Source of the DNA: Typhlomys cinereus
Taxonomy: Eukaryota > Chordata > Mammalia > Rodentia > Platacanthomyidae
Length of the DNA stretch: 64,000 nt
Assembly (NCBI GenBank): GCA_023101885.1
Contig: JALPQD010000410.1
Coordinates: 342,142-406,141, forward strand
Direction of reading: 5' to 3'
Part shown: positions 1 through 11,867 of the stretch, one piece after another
How positions within the stretch are numbered: position 1 is the stretch's first letter
Layout: every line of letters starts with the position of its first letter
Made by a program: the position numbers and the translations under genes
The notes under the pieces: model-generated
Database searches by the model: none
Told to the model about the DNA's origin: nothing
What the model saw: the letters and a program-made list of their open reading frames with translations, nothing else

Positions 1-487
1 AAGCAAAAATTACAGAAGAAAATAGCACTTAATTAGTGTTATAGAAAATGTCTCCCCTAGTTACAGAGCACCTGGTCAGAGTTTGTGCCAAACAGAATGT
101 ATCTAGGTTCCTAGGCCTCTTGTAAAAGTCTGGGGAGGGAGTAAGCTTTTTCTCTCAATTTTTTAAAATCTTTTTAACCCATAAACCGACTTCTGGAGCC
201 CACCTCACGGTGAGGAACACAATCCAGTGTTTCCCCCTCAGTGAGTCTTGGAGCTTCCTTGGGGAACATTCTAGGCCACTGATAAATTCAGTCATTTTCT
301 TAGACAGTCTTAGTTCAGGCTGCTTGTAGAGCAGTAGGGAGTATTGGGGACTTTCCCGTGTGTGTGTGGGGAGGGGGGTTAAGAAAGCTTTCATGAGTAA
401 GAAACCTGACCGATTCTGTCTTCTAACAACTACACCAAAAGAGAAAACTGAATCATAGCAGAGTTGAGAAAATAGACAGGTGACCAC
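1..487. other. Unassigned A/T-rich flank of ERV-A
   Basis: No gene, promoter or recognisable repeat is seen here. The open frames are short and uncharacterised. The last five bases (ACCAC, 483-487) may be one half of the target-site duplication of the following provirus. Confidence 0.4.
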
Positions 488-869
488 TGTTGGGCTACTC
501 CATCATGTAGCGACCCTTCCCTCCTAGACAGAACAGCCCCGTTTCATTAAAAGGTGCCCCAAGCCTACATGCTCTTCTCTCCCCTGAAATGCCACCCCTG
601 ACCTTCCACTGGCAGGCTCTGGCTCCCCTGAATATTCTTCAGATAACTGGACCTCTTCTCTCATAGTGTGTCCATTCCCTAGCTCAGGCCCCTAATGACC
701 CCCTAGTTGTACTGTATATAAGCTGAAAGCAAAAACACCCTGCTGCTGTTCTGTCCACTTGTGCTGGGACAGCCGCTCTGCTCCTGCAATAAAACTCTTG
801 TGTGAACATAGCCTGTGGTCTTTGCTTGAACCAGACATTAGAGGGGGTCCCCTGAACAAGCCCCCTTCA
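488..869 (+). repeat. 5' LTR of ERV-A
   Basis: Starts TGTTGGGCTACTCCATCATG and ends CCCCCTTCA. A TATA-like TGTATATAAG lies at 713-722 and the poly(A) signal AATAAA at 788-793, giving a normal U3-R-U5 order. The repeat at 7371-7762 aligns along its whole length. Confidence 0.85.
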
Positions 870-888
870 TTGGTGCCCCATGTGAGGA
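870..888 (+). promoter_or_regulatory. Primer-binding-site-like sequence of ERV-A
   Basis: TTGGTGCCCCATGTGAGGA follows the 5' LTR directly, where a retroviral primer-binding site must lie, and starts with the expected TGG. I cannot assign the tRNA; later mutation is likely. Confidence 0.5.
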
Positions 889-1319
889 ATGGTTCTCTGG
901 ATTTTATCTGGTAAGCTGTCCCTGTTTGGCCAGACCCAGACTAGAGTTCACCTTCCACTTCCCCGGTAGCTCCATCTCCACACTCACCATCGATCTCCAA
1001 TTGGTAAGTGCCCCCTAATTGGCCCTGAAAACACCTCTCTGAGCCCTGGGAGATGACCCTGATCTCCCAGCACTCCTTTGAGTCTCCTTGAGGTGGGGAG
1101 ACACCCCTCACTATGGTCTTTAATAGACCACAGTGAATTCCTCCGGGTGTTGTCTAGTGTAGTGGCCTGTGGGGCTCTGGGACCTACCTCATCTGTGCCA
1201 TCGGACCCTACTCTACTGACCTTAACCCCTCCTCTCCTCTCCTCTCTCAGTAAGGACCTCTATGGCTTTTTGCCTGACTGTTCAGTTCTCACTGGTGATG
1301 ACTAGATTTATTGAATCCA

Positions 1320-2165
1320 GTCCTTGATTGGTTTTTATAGTGGCTGAGGGACACACCTCTTCCATCTATTAAAAACCTTGTCCAGGCAGATCATAGGTAC
1401 AAGTCTCTTAATCCCAACCGATAGCCCACTCAGTTGCCTTCTAGACAATCTGAAGGTCCTACATTTAATTCCCAGCCTCAAGATTTAAAACAATTGATTC
1501 ACTATTGCAATCAAGATTGGCCCCAATATCTCTTAGATAGCCACACTAAGTGACCTATTAACGGCTCTTTAGACTCAAATGTTATTAGAGATCTGTATAA
1601 CTTCTGTGAGCTTACGGGCAAATGGAAAGAGATTCCCTTTATCCAATTCTTCTCTACATTCCAAACCTGATCTGTGCTTCTTTTGTAATCTTAAACACGT
1701 ATTTCTCGCCCTCCAGCTATCTTCATCTCTACCCCACCCCTCCTCCACTTTGGACTTCAATCCAGCTGACAAGTCTCCCCTTCATCTTCCTCTCCTGCCA
1801 GCCTTGGAAAGCTTGCCCATGCCTCCCACTGATCGTCTATCATTCCCCAGCCCTCCCAACATACACTCAGGTGCTCAGATAATTGCTCCCCTATGGGAGG
1901 TGGCAGGTGCAGAGGAGTAATCTGTTTTCACATTCCTTTTTCACTCCCTGATCTTTCTCACATCAAAAAACACTTGTCTCTTTTAAGATTTATCAGTCCT
2001 ATCTGAGAAGTCTCCTGGCCAATGGAGACCTTACAGGGCATTACCATCTATTTAAGGTAGACTAGCCAACAAAAAAGTCTTTCAACCTCTCTCTTATCTA
2101 ATTTCCGCAATAACGCCTCTATTCTAGTTTCTGAAGCAACCAAGGAAAAGAAAGCCTCTGCTCCC
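1320..2165 (+). pseudogene. gag remnant (matrix to start of capsid) of ERV-A
   Basis: Reading across frames, 1490-1660 gives a WPQYLLDS-like motif followed by NVIRDLYNFCELTGKWKEIP, a pattern typical of class I ERV matrix. Around 1925-2070 a frame reads SLPDLSHIKKHL, like the start of capsid in the same class. Stops and frameshifts are frequent, for example between the matrix and capsid parts, so nothing is translatable. A proline-rich stretch (1730-1870) sits where the p12-like region is expected. The assignment is by motif pattern only. Confidence 0.6.
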
Positions 2166-2169
2166 CCTG

Positions 2170-5100
2170 TACTGGAGGGACCAGAAGAAGAACTGACTGT
2201 AGTTCTCTGTGGTTTGTCTGTGATGCTCTCATTTTTAGGGGTTATTTTTAAAAAATGTGTTTTTGGCTTGCTTGGTTACCTGTATTTCATGTAATATGTA
2301 TGTTCTGTGTTTTGAAATAACAAAATTGTGGCCACTTCAAATTTTTTATATCTTGTTGCACACTTATTTTAGTTTTTGACTCTGTTTATCATTTGGCATG
2401 CTCCATTCAATTACATGTACACATTTAAAATGAACCTTTTTGAGAACATTAAAAAGCCTGAGAATGTACTGACTTAAATACTCTATCTTGTTTGATCTTG
2501 GTTTTGATGAAGCTTCATAAAAGGTGATATTATGTTCTTACCAAGGATCTAGTAACATTACTTTTGTAATTCCTTGAAAGATTTTTTTCCCCATTTGTTC
2601 CCAGAATAACAAAGCCATGATAAACTTACTTATTTCTCAACTTCTTTTATACCAACATATCTAGGGGCCAGAAAAAAAAATGTAACTGATTTCTGAGAAA
2701 GTCATTGGAATTTCTTCATTCTTCTGGTATGTATGAACTCCCTTTCTTGGAGACAAACTGCCTTCTAATTCCATCTTCCCGTGTGTAATCCTGTATTCTA
2801 CTACAACTTTGCCAGCTTAATTCAGATATGATGATTTATAAATGTGTTTATTCCCATGTGCCTAATTATAGATGATATTTTATGTACTGTGCCTATGGAG
2901 TTCTAAGTGCTATGTGCTGCTTGTTCATTTCGTATTTAATAGTGTCTTGATATCTATTTAGAAGTTCATATTGACTTGTTTTTCAAAATTGCCAAATCAA
3001 ACTCAACTCTTAATTTCTTTTAAAGATAAAGTCTACTGTTACTGCCTCCTTAAACAGACATTTCTTAAAGGATATATAATATGAAAACAGCAGGGAACCA
3101 TCAAATAAAAGAAAAAAATATAAGGGAAATATGTATGTCTCTTACAAAACTAGAGAATGTACAAGAGGTTTATGAGTTGGTTACTTAAAAAATATGTTAA
3201 AGTATGTTACAAAGGTTTTTGAGATGTTAGGCTTATGAGAAGATTAAAAATTAGATATGATAGGTAAAGGAAATGTTATATGTTGTGCTTCTTCTGTGTT
3301 ATAGAAGAAAAGACATTAAGCCTCAAAAGCATACCTGTTAGGAATTGGACTTCATGTATTCAAGTGTTTTTCAATTGTCTCTGTCTTGATTAAACAGAGA
3401 TGTGGTTACTCATAAAATCCTAATTCCTAAAGGGTCTAAATGCTTAAGCTCTTATAGAATTTAACTATTATATTATAAGGGTCATATATTTTAAAAACAA
3501 AAATTTAATAATGAGTCTGGATAAAAACTACAAAAATCTTGGATTTCAAGGTAAAAGAAACAGTATCAAGCCTATCTCTGCTCACCTTTCTGTGCAGGCT
3601 TCTCAGGGATGGGGAGGAGAAGGGCACTTTTGAAATGGGGGTAGGAATGTTTAAACTCTATATGAATATGCAAATGAACTAAACAGGATCAATATAATCT
3701 GGACCCACCATTAGTCTGTCTTCAAGAGATTCTAAGTACATTTGGGTCAACTCAGATTCATGTTTCCTTTCCTTACAAGATTTTGGCCTAAGTTACTTAA
3801 GAAGTTTCTCTGAAGGTCTAGATAAATACATTTTTCAAACAGAAAAGAAGGAAAGACAAAGAGCCAAGAAACAAAGAAATCAAAACTTGACATTTGCCTA
3901 TGGGATAAATAGAATACTACCAGGCACACCTAAGCAGACCAACCTAGAATTCCTTCTGACAGGGGAAAAGAGGAAAAAGATGCTTTAAAAAGCTATTAGA
4001 CACCTTGAAAGAAACTGTCCTGAATTCAAAAAGCCTCCACATGGCCTGTGTCCTGGCTGTGGGAATCTCTCTTGAAGGAAGCATTGCCCCCTGAACCCCA
4101 AGGCCCAGGGGTCAAGACCCTCTGCTGGGGACCAGTGAAATGACTTGAGGCCCTTACCTTCCCTCTGACGGGAAAAGGAGTTTGCTGCTGATATCCAGCA
4201 AAAGAAAGCCTAAAAATGCCACATTGATAATAGCATCTCATGAGAACCTTAGGTTTAACATGCAAATGGAAAGCCATTTTGTTCCTGTTAATAGACAAGG
4301 AAGCACAAATTTTTGGTGCTCAACTTCCTTCCTAAGTCTCTGTCAACCTTTGATTTAACTAAAACTGTTAAGATCAAGAAAACAGTAGGTTTAGCAAAGC
4401 AACTATTGAAGTTCCTTATTTACTCAATGTCAATACAAATGTCTTTGGTATAAGATATCTCCTTGCTTTTAAGAACCCAGAAGAGAAAAGAGAACTATCA
4501 TAGTTAGGCACAGTTGAGGGTTTGAGCTCTGGGCACATTTGTAGAGAATTAGTGGTTGAGTTGAGCCCAGAGCGAACCTGAAGGAGATTGTCTAGTTGAT
4601 GGGGAAGGCCCAGCCCATGGTGGGTGGGATTAGGCCCTGGAATAAATCACAGAGAGCTGATTGAGAGAGTTGGCATCCTTCTGCTCACTTGGCCAGACAT
4701 GCTGGTCTGGCAAGTAAGGATTGTCCATCTCTCAGCTGTTATGTAGTAATAGCATGGCCAGTTCCCTTTGCCCTGGTGTTGGTTCGTGCCCTCCTGTCAA
4801 GCTGCACTAAGAACTGTAACTGGACTGTCAGTAAGGAAATAAACCCCTTGTTCCCTTAAACTGTTTGATAGTCATTTATCGGCAACCATGCAGGCAGACT
4901 GCAACAAGAACTAACTCAGATTGTTATGCTCAAAGATTCAAAAACAGCCCACATATTTTTGGATAGACCCTAGAGTGTGACCTTACATAACAGCTGCCAG
5001 AGGAAAAAGATCTTCTCCAGTATGTAGATTAATTGGTGCTCTTTGCTTTCACACCAGACAAAGGCAATGACTATTCCAGGCAAGATAACAGGTTTTCTTT

Positions 5101-5650
5101 ACTAACTACACCCGCAGTAAGACTGCTACGCCCTTTTGGCTTTATCCTATCTACCTTCCCAATTACAATGGTTTAATCCTTATGTTTAGATCTTCTAGGC
5201 TTAATTTATCTGCTTTGTCTCTTCCAGACTAATAGCCATAAAGTTTCAAATATGGGGACCTCTGGGCCGTCCCAGCATCTCATGGATGAGGATCATTGAG
5301 ACTGCTCATAATTCTTTAGCCCCAATTCAGCAGGAAGTAGCCAGAATGGTCATCAGCCCTCATCCCTTGAGAAGTCCTCAGAAGGTTAAGGGGTAAAGTA
5401 GACATGTCTAGAGCAGCCCATGCTGGGACGGTCTCTGAAGGTCTTTGGAAGGTCACCCCCACTGCTAGGATTACCTTGAAGGAACACAGCCTTTTGCTAA
5501 CTTCCCCAACCCTTCGCTTAGGTTCACTTAAAAATACCCACTCCCAGCTGTTCTCCGGAATTCTGCTCTGGAATGCCATTTGGCCAGAGGGCTTACAAGC
5601 AGCCTACAAACAGATAACACTGTAAAACCTTGCACTTAGGCCAGAAAAAG
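2170..5650 (+). mobile_element. ERV-A interior, A+T-rich, shared with ERV-B and ERV-C
   Basis: From about 2210 the sequence aligns with 19890 onward in ERV-C and about 10280 onward in ERV-B (shared anchors such as GGCATGCTC and CTGAGAAA-TCATTGG). Near 3840-4330 it aligns with 22260-22760, and 5140-5480 with 25120-25440. At 4276-4320 one frame reads LLIDKEAQ, which looks like a retroviral protease active site with Lys for the usual Thr. I see no reverse transcriptase, RNase H or integrase, so pol is largely missing. A MaLR-like LTR interrupts it at 4498-4906. Confidence 0.6.
4498..4906 (+). repeat. Solo LTR, ~420 bp family F1, copy 1
   Basis: Family F1 starts about TGTCATGGTTAGGCACAGG, has AAATAAACCCCTTGTTCCC near the 3' end and ends GCGAACTGCAACA, i.e. 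LTR-like TG...CA with a poly(A) signal (AATAAA). Other copies lie at 18325/26330 (split), 45560, 51428 and 55722 (+), and 57521 and 60730 (-). The overall style resembles rodent MaLR LTRs. A nonautonomous element of another kind is not excluded. Confidence 0.6.
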
Positions 5651-5659
5651 CCTAGCTCT

Positions 5660-6640
5660 CTCTCTTGGCTACAACTCGCAATAAACTATTATTTTTTCTA
5701 AATCATATGAATCCCTCTCTAAATGTCTCCCATTGCTTCCTTTGTGATTCCCTTCAATACCCTCTTTTGGCAATAATCCCCTTAAGCTCGATGCCAAATA
5801 CCACCACTTCTTCCTCAGATCTTTCTCGGTCCCCACACCATCTCCAGTGTTGCTTATGATAACCTGAACAAACTACTCCTTCTGCCCTTTCCAACTCTGC
5901 CTCATCAAGACAAAACCTCCAACATCTTTCTTTCCCATGGGACCTGCACCAAGAACATTACCATCCAGACGCCCCTATAAGCCACCTCAGGACAGTTCTT
6001 CTGGTGCAATGGCTTTGTCTCCTCTCACATTTACCCCCACTTCCCTGGTCCATGTATCCCAGTCACTGTCGTCCCTCAATTGACTCTGTGATTCCTTCGG
6101 TTGCTCCCTGAAATTAGGTTAAAAGGAACAGTCTTCATACCAGTACTAGTGGGAATAACCCTAGTAACTGCTATCTCAGATTAGGAGATTGCAGGAGGGA
6201 CCTTAGGCCATTCTTTGTGGGCAACTGCAGATCTATAAAACAACTTACATGAGGCTCTGAGTTCCACAGCAGCTCACTTGCCTCCCTCCAAAGATAACTT
6301 ACCTCTGTTGCTCAAACTGGAGGACTCTAGACCTATTAACAGCAGAAAAGGGCAGAAAAGGGCAGACTCATAAGGGAAAAATCTTATCACCTCAAGTAGT
6401 TTGGATTAGTGGAGCAAAACATAATCAAGCTAACTGACCTAACCAATAAATTAGACTATAAACAATGGTCCCAGGACTTTCCTTTAGGTTGGTTTCAATC
6501 TCCATTAACAACCTGGCTACTACCTTTTCTGGGACCCCCTAATTCTTGTTTCTCTTTTGTGCCTCTTTACTTCTTGTCTTCTCAAATTCTTTCAAACATG
6601 AATAAATAAAATTACTAACCAAACCTTCAACTAGCTTCTT
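5660..6640 (+). pseudogene. env remnant of ERV-A (end of surface unit to transmembrane unit)
   Basis: One frame from about 5945 to 6355 carries, in order, the end of a surface unit (GQFFWCNGF, then PGPCIPVTVVPQLTL), a lost cleavage site (RLKG), a fusion-peptide-like hydrophobic run (VFIPVLVGITLV) and a helix ending LLKLEDSRPINSRKG. At 6430-6605 a frame ends in a membrane-span-like hydrophobic run (WLLPFLGPPNSCF). At least four in-frame stops and a 10-base duplication near 6345-6365 disable it. This is the standard order for gamma-type ERV env. Confidence 0.65.
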
Positions 6641-6650
6641 CTTAGGGATC

Positions 6651-7356
6651 ACCAGCTCCTCCCCACTACACCTGATGGACACCTTCCATAACGTCGCCAA
6701 ATAAGAGGGGGCTCAGAGATGTCCTCCTCACCACAACAGCCATGCGACCTCACCAGCACCTGTTACACGTTCATAGAGGACCCGAGGGAGAACTGTTGGC
6801 TACTTCCGAAATGGCTGTGGACTCCAGAGGACGGACTTCCTAAATGCCATAGAGGAACTTTGGCTCCAGGCAACTTTTCTCTCACTAGATTCTGATATAA
6901 TATGGGTCCCCCCACCCCCCACTTTCATTCTCTCACTCTTTACCTATACTCCCTTATATGATCACCTATAACTCATCCATATGCCTATAGACTAATGCAT
7001 GCCTGTTCTCCTCCCTTGACAGGCCCCACCAGACAATGAATCATCTTCAGTCTGAGCCCCCCTCTCCCCGAGAAATATCTCACCATGTGCTGTGACCCTC
7101 TCTCCCTAGCCCTATGCAGCATCCTGTTCATGCTTCTCCTGACTGGTCTCCTGACGGTGGCTCCAGACCGAGAAGCCAAAATATCGACCTCCCTGACCTA
7201 CATTTTCTCGATGGTGTTTTTCCTCATCATACGCTGCAACTTCTCTTGCCCTTGACTTTTACTTCATGGGGACATTGGACACGATGGCCCTCCTCAGCAG
7301 GAAGTAGTTCTGACATTACATCGCCCCTCTTCCCAATCACTCCTCTTCTAAATAAC
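6651..7356 (+). pseudogene. Env-like remnant downstream of the transmembrane segment
   Basis: In standard class I ERVs little lies between env and the polypurine tract, but here about 700 bases do. A frame at 6740-6890 has several Cys and Trp residues and no stop until about 6888. A second frame at 7083-7230 has a long hydrophobic run (ILFMLLLTGLLTV). It may be a rearranged surface-unit fragment. The 7275-7350 part also aligns with 13335-13400 of ERV-B. Confidence 0.35.
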
Positions 7357-7368
7357 AAAAAAGGGAGG
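7357..7368 (+). promoter_or_regulatory. Polypurine tract of ERV-A
   Basis: AAAAAAGGGAGG sits two bases before the 3' LTR, where plus-strand DNA synthesis is primed. Confidence 0.75.
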
Positions 7369-7370
7369 CA

Positions 7371-7762
7371 TGTTGGGCTACTACATCATGTAGTGACCCT
7401 TCCCTCCTGGATGAAACAGCCCCGTTTCATAAAGATGCCCGAAGCAGTATGTGCTCTTCTCTCCTGAAATGGTGCCCCTGGCCTTCCACTGGCAGGCTCT
7501 GGCTCCCCTGAATATTCTTCAGATAACTGGACCTCTTCTCTCATAGGGTAAAATACCCGAGTATCCATTCCCTAGCTCATGCTGCCAATGTCCCCCTAGG
7601 TGTACTGTAGAGAAGCTGAAAACAAAAACACCCTGCTGCTCTTCCGTCCACTTGTGCTGGGACAACCGCTCTGCTCCTGCAATAAATCTTTTGCGTGAAC
7701 ATGGCCTGTGGTCTTTGCTCCAGCCAGACATCAGAGGGGGTTCCCTGAACAAGCTCCCTTCA
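7371..7762 (+). repeat. 3' LTR of ERV-A
   Basis: Starts TGTTGGGCTACTACATCATG and ends CTCCCTTCA. Compared with the 5' LTR it has a small insertion near 7546-7562 and its TATA-like motif has changed to GTAGAGAAG, while AATAAA (7681-7686) is kept. Confidence 0.85.
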
Positions 7763-7974
7763 GCCACATTTGTTAAGAATCGATATTTACTTCCTAAAAG
7801 TCATTGTTTCTGAGCTCCTGTGGTCTGACCAGAAAGATAAGCATAAAATTGGTTTTGTTTGAAAAAAAAATCCAAAAGAAAATCATTCAATCAACCCACT
7901 GGCTAATGAACCAAATAGATAGTTCTTAAAATAAGGAATAGACATACATACCCAATAGATATTTAAATATCCTG

Positions 7975-8047
7975 GCTGGGGAGATGGCTCAGGGATTATA
8001 GTCCTTGTCTCCAAAGCAGAAGGACCTGAGTTCAGATCCTCAAATTG
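7975..8047 (+). repeat. Head of an old B2-like SINE, cut off
   Basis: GGCTGGGGAGATGGCTCAGG followed by ...GACCTGAGTTCAGATCC has the A-box and B-box of a tRNA-derived SINE. The rest of the element is missing here. A matching tail lies at 13546-13706, so the two halves may be one SINE split by ERV-B. Confidence 0.6.
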
Positions 8048-8057
8048 ATAGACCCAC

Positions 8058-8146
8058 AACCAGACCACAAAACCGAAGACCTTACTGAGAGATCTGAGGT
8101 AAAACAGATCTTCACCAGAGATGCCATCAAGAATGTTAATCTCATA
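8058..8146 (+). repeat. ~90 bp direct repeat at left end of ERV-B
   Basis: Runs from AACCAGACC to AAGAATGTTAATCT and matches 13448-13538 in the same orientation. It is a candidate degenerate terminal repeat of ERV-B, though much shorter than a normal LTR. Confidence 0.5.
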
Positions 8147-9108
8147 AGAAAAACAGATAACTAGACAGAATCCTAGTTATACTAGTTTAAAAAAAAAAAA
8201 TAGTCAAACCCAAAATTCCTTCTCCCTGTACTCCAGCTGTTAAAAACTTGCATCCCTGACTCCAAGTCAGGAGCAGGTTCCAATTCGAGGGGAAATGGCT
8301 GCTTCCTCACTGGAGTTTCGGAGGAGCTTTCAGAACAACTTCAGTCTTGGTGGATGAAGCCTTGGTTTGTGTTCCATCTCCTTCCTATCTCGCCCCTCTT
8401 CTTTCTTGTTCTCTTTCCTAACATACGGTTCCCTGACCAAGAATGGCTTGTGTGAGTAGCTTTTGGCCATTCCCAAACCTCTCCCCCATTTTCTCTTTCT
8501 GTGCAACGATCCATCAGGAGGTCTGGTGCCTGCCTTGCCAGCTAATAATCCTAAAAGGTCGTCAGATGTCCTGACCAATTAAGGACAAACGTGGAGGTGC
8601 AGATATGAACTGCTATATTGCACCCAGGTTAGACCTAGCTCATTGGCAACTAGTCTCATTCCCCTCCCCCATCTTTCTCTCTCTGTCTTCTCTTTCCCCC
8701 CCTTTATTTACCACATGACCCAGAGCTCCCACTTAGAAACCATTGTACCATTTGCATCAACTACACACCCACCCATGCCTGCAGGACATCTTGAAACTAG
8801 GTTATTTTGTTTGCAGGATGCTCTCCTTCAGAGGTGCCCAGGTAGGTTGTGAGGACCCCTACCAAGGAATTCTCCACTCCACTGAAATTGAGTTTCTGGA
8901 ACTCTGGAAGCACCAAAATTCATTTCCTGACCAAGATCACATAGCCCCGGGAATCTTCTAACTGTTCCATCTTATCGATTGTCTAAGAGGCCAGGGGATG
9001 CCCTGTCTTAGACATTGTCTCTTCATGCTCCTCCTGAGACTCAGGGGGACCTATGGTCCTGGGACAACGAGCTTCCATTTTTTGTGTATCTTCTCTCAGA
9101 TTCCTGAC

Positions 9109-9290
9109 ATGGGCAATAAATTAACTGAGACACACCGTTGGGCTCTTTGAAGAGTCATCTGCAAGAACTCCATTTGAAAGACCTTCAACCATTCATGCTA
9201 ATGTCTTTCAATCAAAAAATTGTCCCAATATGAATTGCACAATGGTAATTGTTGGCCCTAGGTTAGCACTTTTGATATTAATATTCTCCA
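9109..9290 (+). pseudogene. gag matrix remnant of ERV-B
   Basis: ATGGGCAATAAATTAACTG gives MGNKLTE, a Gag start with the Gly used for myristoylation. About 45 codons later, in another frame, SQYELHNGNCWP corresponds to the WPQY-type motif of class I matrix. Stops and frameshifts intervene. Confidence 0.5.
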
Positions 9291-9523
9291 AGATTTAGAA
9301 AAATTTCTCAAATGGCAGATGGTCTAAGGTTCTTTATGCCTGTGGTTTTGTTGTTTGTTTTGTTTTGTCTTTTTCTTTTTCTTTTTCTTTTTTCCTTTCT
9401 GCCCCTTTGCTCTGTTGAGGATCGCCAGTTAGAACTAACATGGAGTAACCAGGTGGACATCCATAGACAACTACCCTGGCTCCCTTGCCAGTCAATGACT
9501 CCCCACACACACAAACGTGTTTT

Positions 9524-9820
9524 CTTTTTTTTTTAATTTTTTTATTTATTCAATTGTGCGTAATTGTGCGTGTGTGCACCTGTGTGTATGTGTGTGTGTG
9601 TGCGTGTGTAGAACCAGGGGCAATTTCAGGAACCACCATGGACGCCTCCACCTCCTCCTTGTTTACTCTGCCCCGGGATTCACAGGCTCCGCCCTACCAG
9701 GACTGGAAACACAGGCCGCCCCCGCTTCCACCTGGCGTCTATACGTGGGGTCTAGGATCCGAACTCAGGACCTTCTGCCTGCAAGGCAGAGGCTTAACCC
9801 CTGAGCCACCTCTCCAGCCC
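9524..9820 (-). repeat. B2-like SINE with (TG)n, copy 1
   Basis: Read on the minus strand: GGGCTGGAGAGGTGGCTCAG head (A box), CTGAGTTCGGATCC (B box), GC-rich body, GTTCTAC, a CA/TG tract and an A-rich tail. Imperfect duplications ACACAAACGTGTTT (9509-9522) and ACACAAACACGTTT (about 9822-9835) flank it, as expected for L1-driven insertion. Confidence 0.8.
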
Positions 9821-9839
9821 CACACAAACACGTTTAAGC

Positions 9840-11827
9840 TTTGAAAATTATAACTAATTTCTCTTCACAGAAAAAAAACCATTTAGGATCTCTACCTTGA
9901 CTTAATGAAACAATTTCTTCCGGATCACCAGTTATTCTCAAATTCTAACAACTATTTATTACAAGAGAAAGATGTCATTAGTAATTGGAATAATTGCTAA
10001 ATATAAGGTTTCTTTAATGCTAATCTGTTTTAGTTTTAGTTTTAAAAGTTTAATCTGCTTTTGATAATGTTTTTCATAATTAAGCTAACTTCCTGGACTT
10101 AACTGATATGAGACTTTATTTACAATGATAAGGTTTTCATAAACGTTAATCTGCTTTTGATAATATTTCTCAATTAAGTAGAGTCTCCTTGCACTTTATC
10201 ATGAATTGATAGCTAATTTTAAAGCTGTTCCTTGCCTGCAGGAAATACCTAGTAAATAGTATTCATGCATCTGCATGTTTGTGTGTTTTGTGTCTCAGTC
10301 ATGTGTTTTGTGTTTCAAAGTAACAAATTTGTGGACACTTCAATTTTTTTCATTCCTATTGCCCATGCTAATATTTTTTTGTTTGTTTTTTGGCATGCTC
10401 TATTTAAACACATGTATGCATACTTAAAAGCAAAAAAATAATAATTTTAATGACATCAAAGGCCTTAAGTACCTAAATAATATAATTTACATTTTAAGTC
10501 CATCACAACTGTTCCTGATAAATTATAAGTTTTCTTTCATAGAAAATTATCTCACTTGGTTTAATTTTTAATGGGATTATAAATAAAGATACCATTGTGT
10601 TCTTAAAGATTTGTCCATGTGTTCCCAGAATAGCAAAGCCACATGGATATTTATTCATTCAACTTGCTTATTCCTCTGACTTCTTTTATGGAATCTTGTC
10701 AAACCATCAGATTTACCAACCAAGAAAGTAAAAATGTCTTCTGAGAAATTCATTGGCATTTCTTCATTCTTCTTGATGTGTAGGCTCCCTTTCTGGGAGG
10801 AGACACACAACTTCTTTCCTGAAATCTGCTTTCCTAATTACATTCTCTCCATGTACACTCCTGCCTTCTGCTACTATCTTGCTAGAGTAATTTAGATGAA
10901 ATGATTGCTGAATGTTTCTATTGCCATGTGATAAGCTTATTCTCCTAAATTTCAGATGCTATTTTCAGATGCTACAGAGTTTTAAAGAAAAAATAAAGGA
11001 TACTCCTGTAACCATGTGCTGCTTGTTCATTCCATATTTAATAGTGTCTTGTTATCTACTTAGATATACATGCTCTAAACCAGACTAAACAAAATTAAAA
11101 GATTTCACAATCACTAAAGAAAGCCCAACTATTTTTTTAAAAGATGAAGTTTATGGTTACTTAGAAGGCTATGTTGTAAGAAATATGACTTAGAAGGCTA
11201 AAGTATATTGTGAAGGTTTGTGGGATATTAGGTTTATGAGAAGATTGACATATGTTGTAGAAGATGAGATATGACTTAGAAAGTTAAAGGAAATGTTTCC
11301 GAGATTGACTTAGGTTAAAGTATGTTGCGAAGGTTTGTGGGATGTTAGGTTTATAAGAAGATTAAAGTTATAAGTTATAAGAAGATTAAACATTAAAAAT
11401 AAAGATTAAAGTTAAAGCAACTTCATGATGTGATGGTTAAAGGAAATGTTTTATGATGGTTCAGTCTATGTTATAGAAGAAAAAGGCCTTGAGCCTCAAA
11501 AACATACCTGCTAAGAACTGAATTTCATGTATTCAAGTGTTTTTCAACGGTCTCCGTCTTGATTAAACACAGATTTGGTTATGCCCATGAGACTTATAAA
11601 AATCCTAAATCTTAAAGGGTCTAATTGCTTGTCCCGTGAGATTAAAAGATCTTAATACAATGCTATGGATTTTAACTAGAGCACACTGGCCAAAGGTAAA
11701 TGCCACTCTCCTCGCTGTTACTTTCACCTCACTAGGCCAGACAATGCAATGACTTAATTTTATATATATTATCTCTAATCACAGTTTACATGCAAATGTT
11801 ATGTCCGATGCAGAGGATGAAAAACTA

Positions 11828-11867
<40 letters not shown>

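Larger units (their letters stand above)
488..7762 (+). mobile_element. ERV-A: old class I endogenous retrovirus with both LTRs
   Basis: Two homologous LTRs of about 382 and 392 bp, both TG...CA, bracket 6.5 kb. Order: 5' LTR, primer-site-like sequence, gag matrix/capsid remnant, a 3.5 kb A+T-rich stretch shared with ERV-C, env remnant, polypurine tract, 3' LTR. Flanking ACCAC (483-487) and GCCAC (7763-7767) fit a 5 bp target duplication with one change. The LTRs differ at many positions and by indels, and no gene is open, so this is an old, dead insertion. A solo MaLR-like LTR has landed inside it at 4498-4906. Class I assignment rests on the gag and env patterns. Confidence 0.8.
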
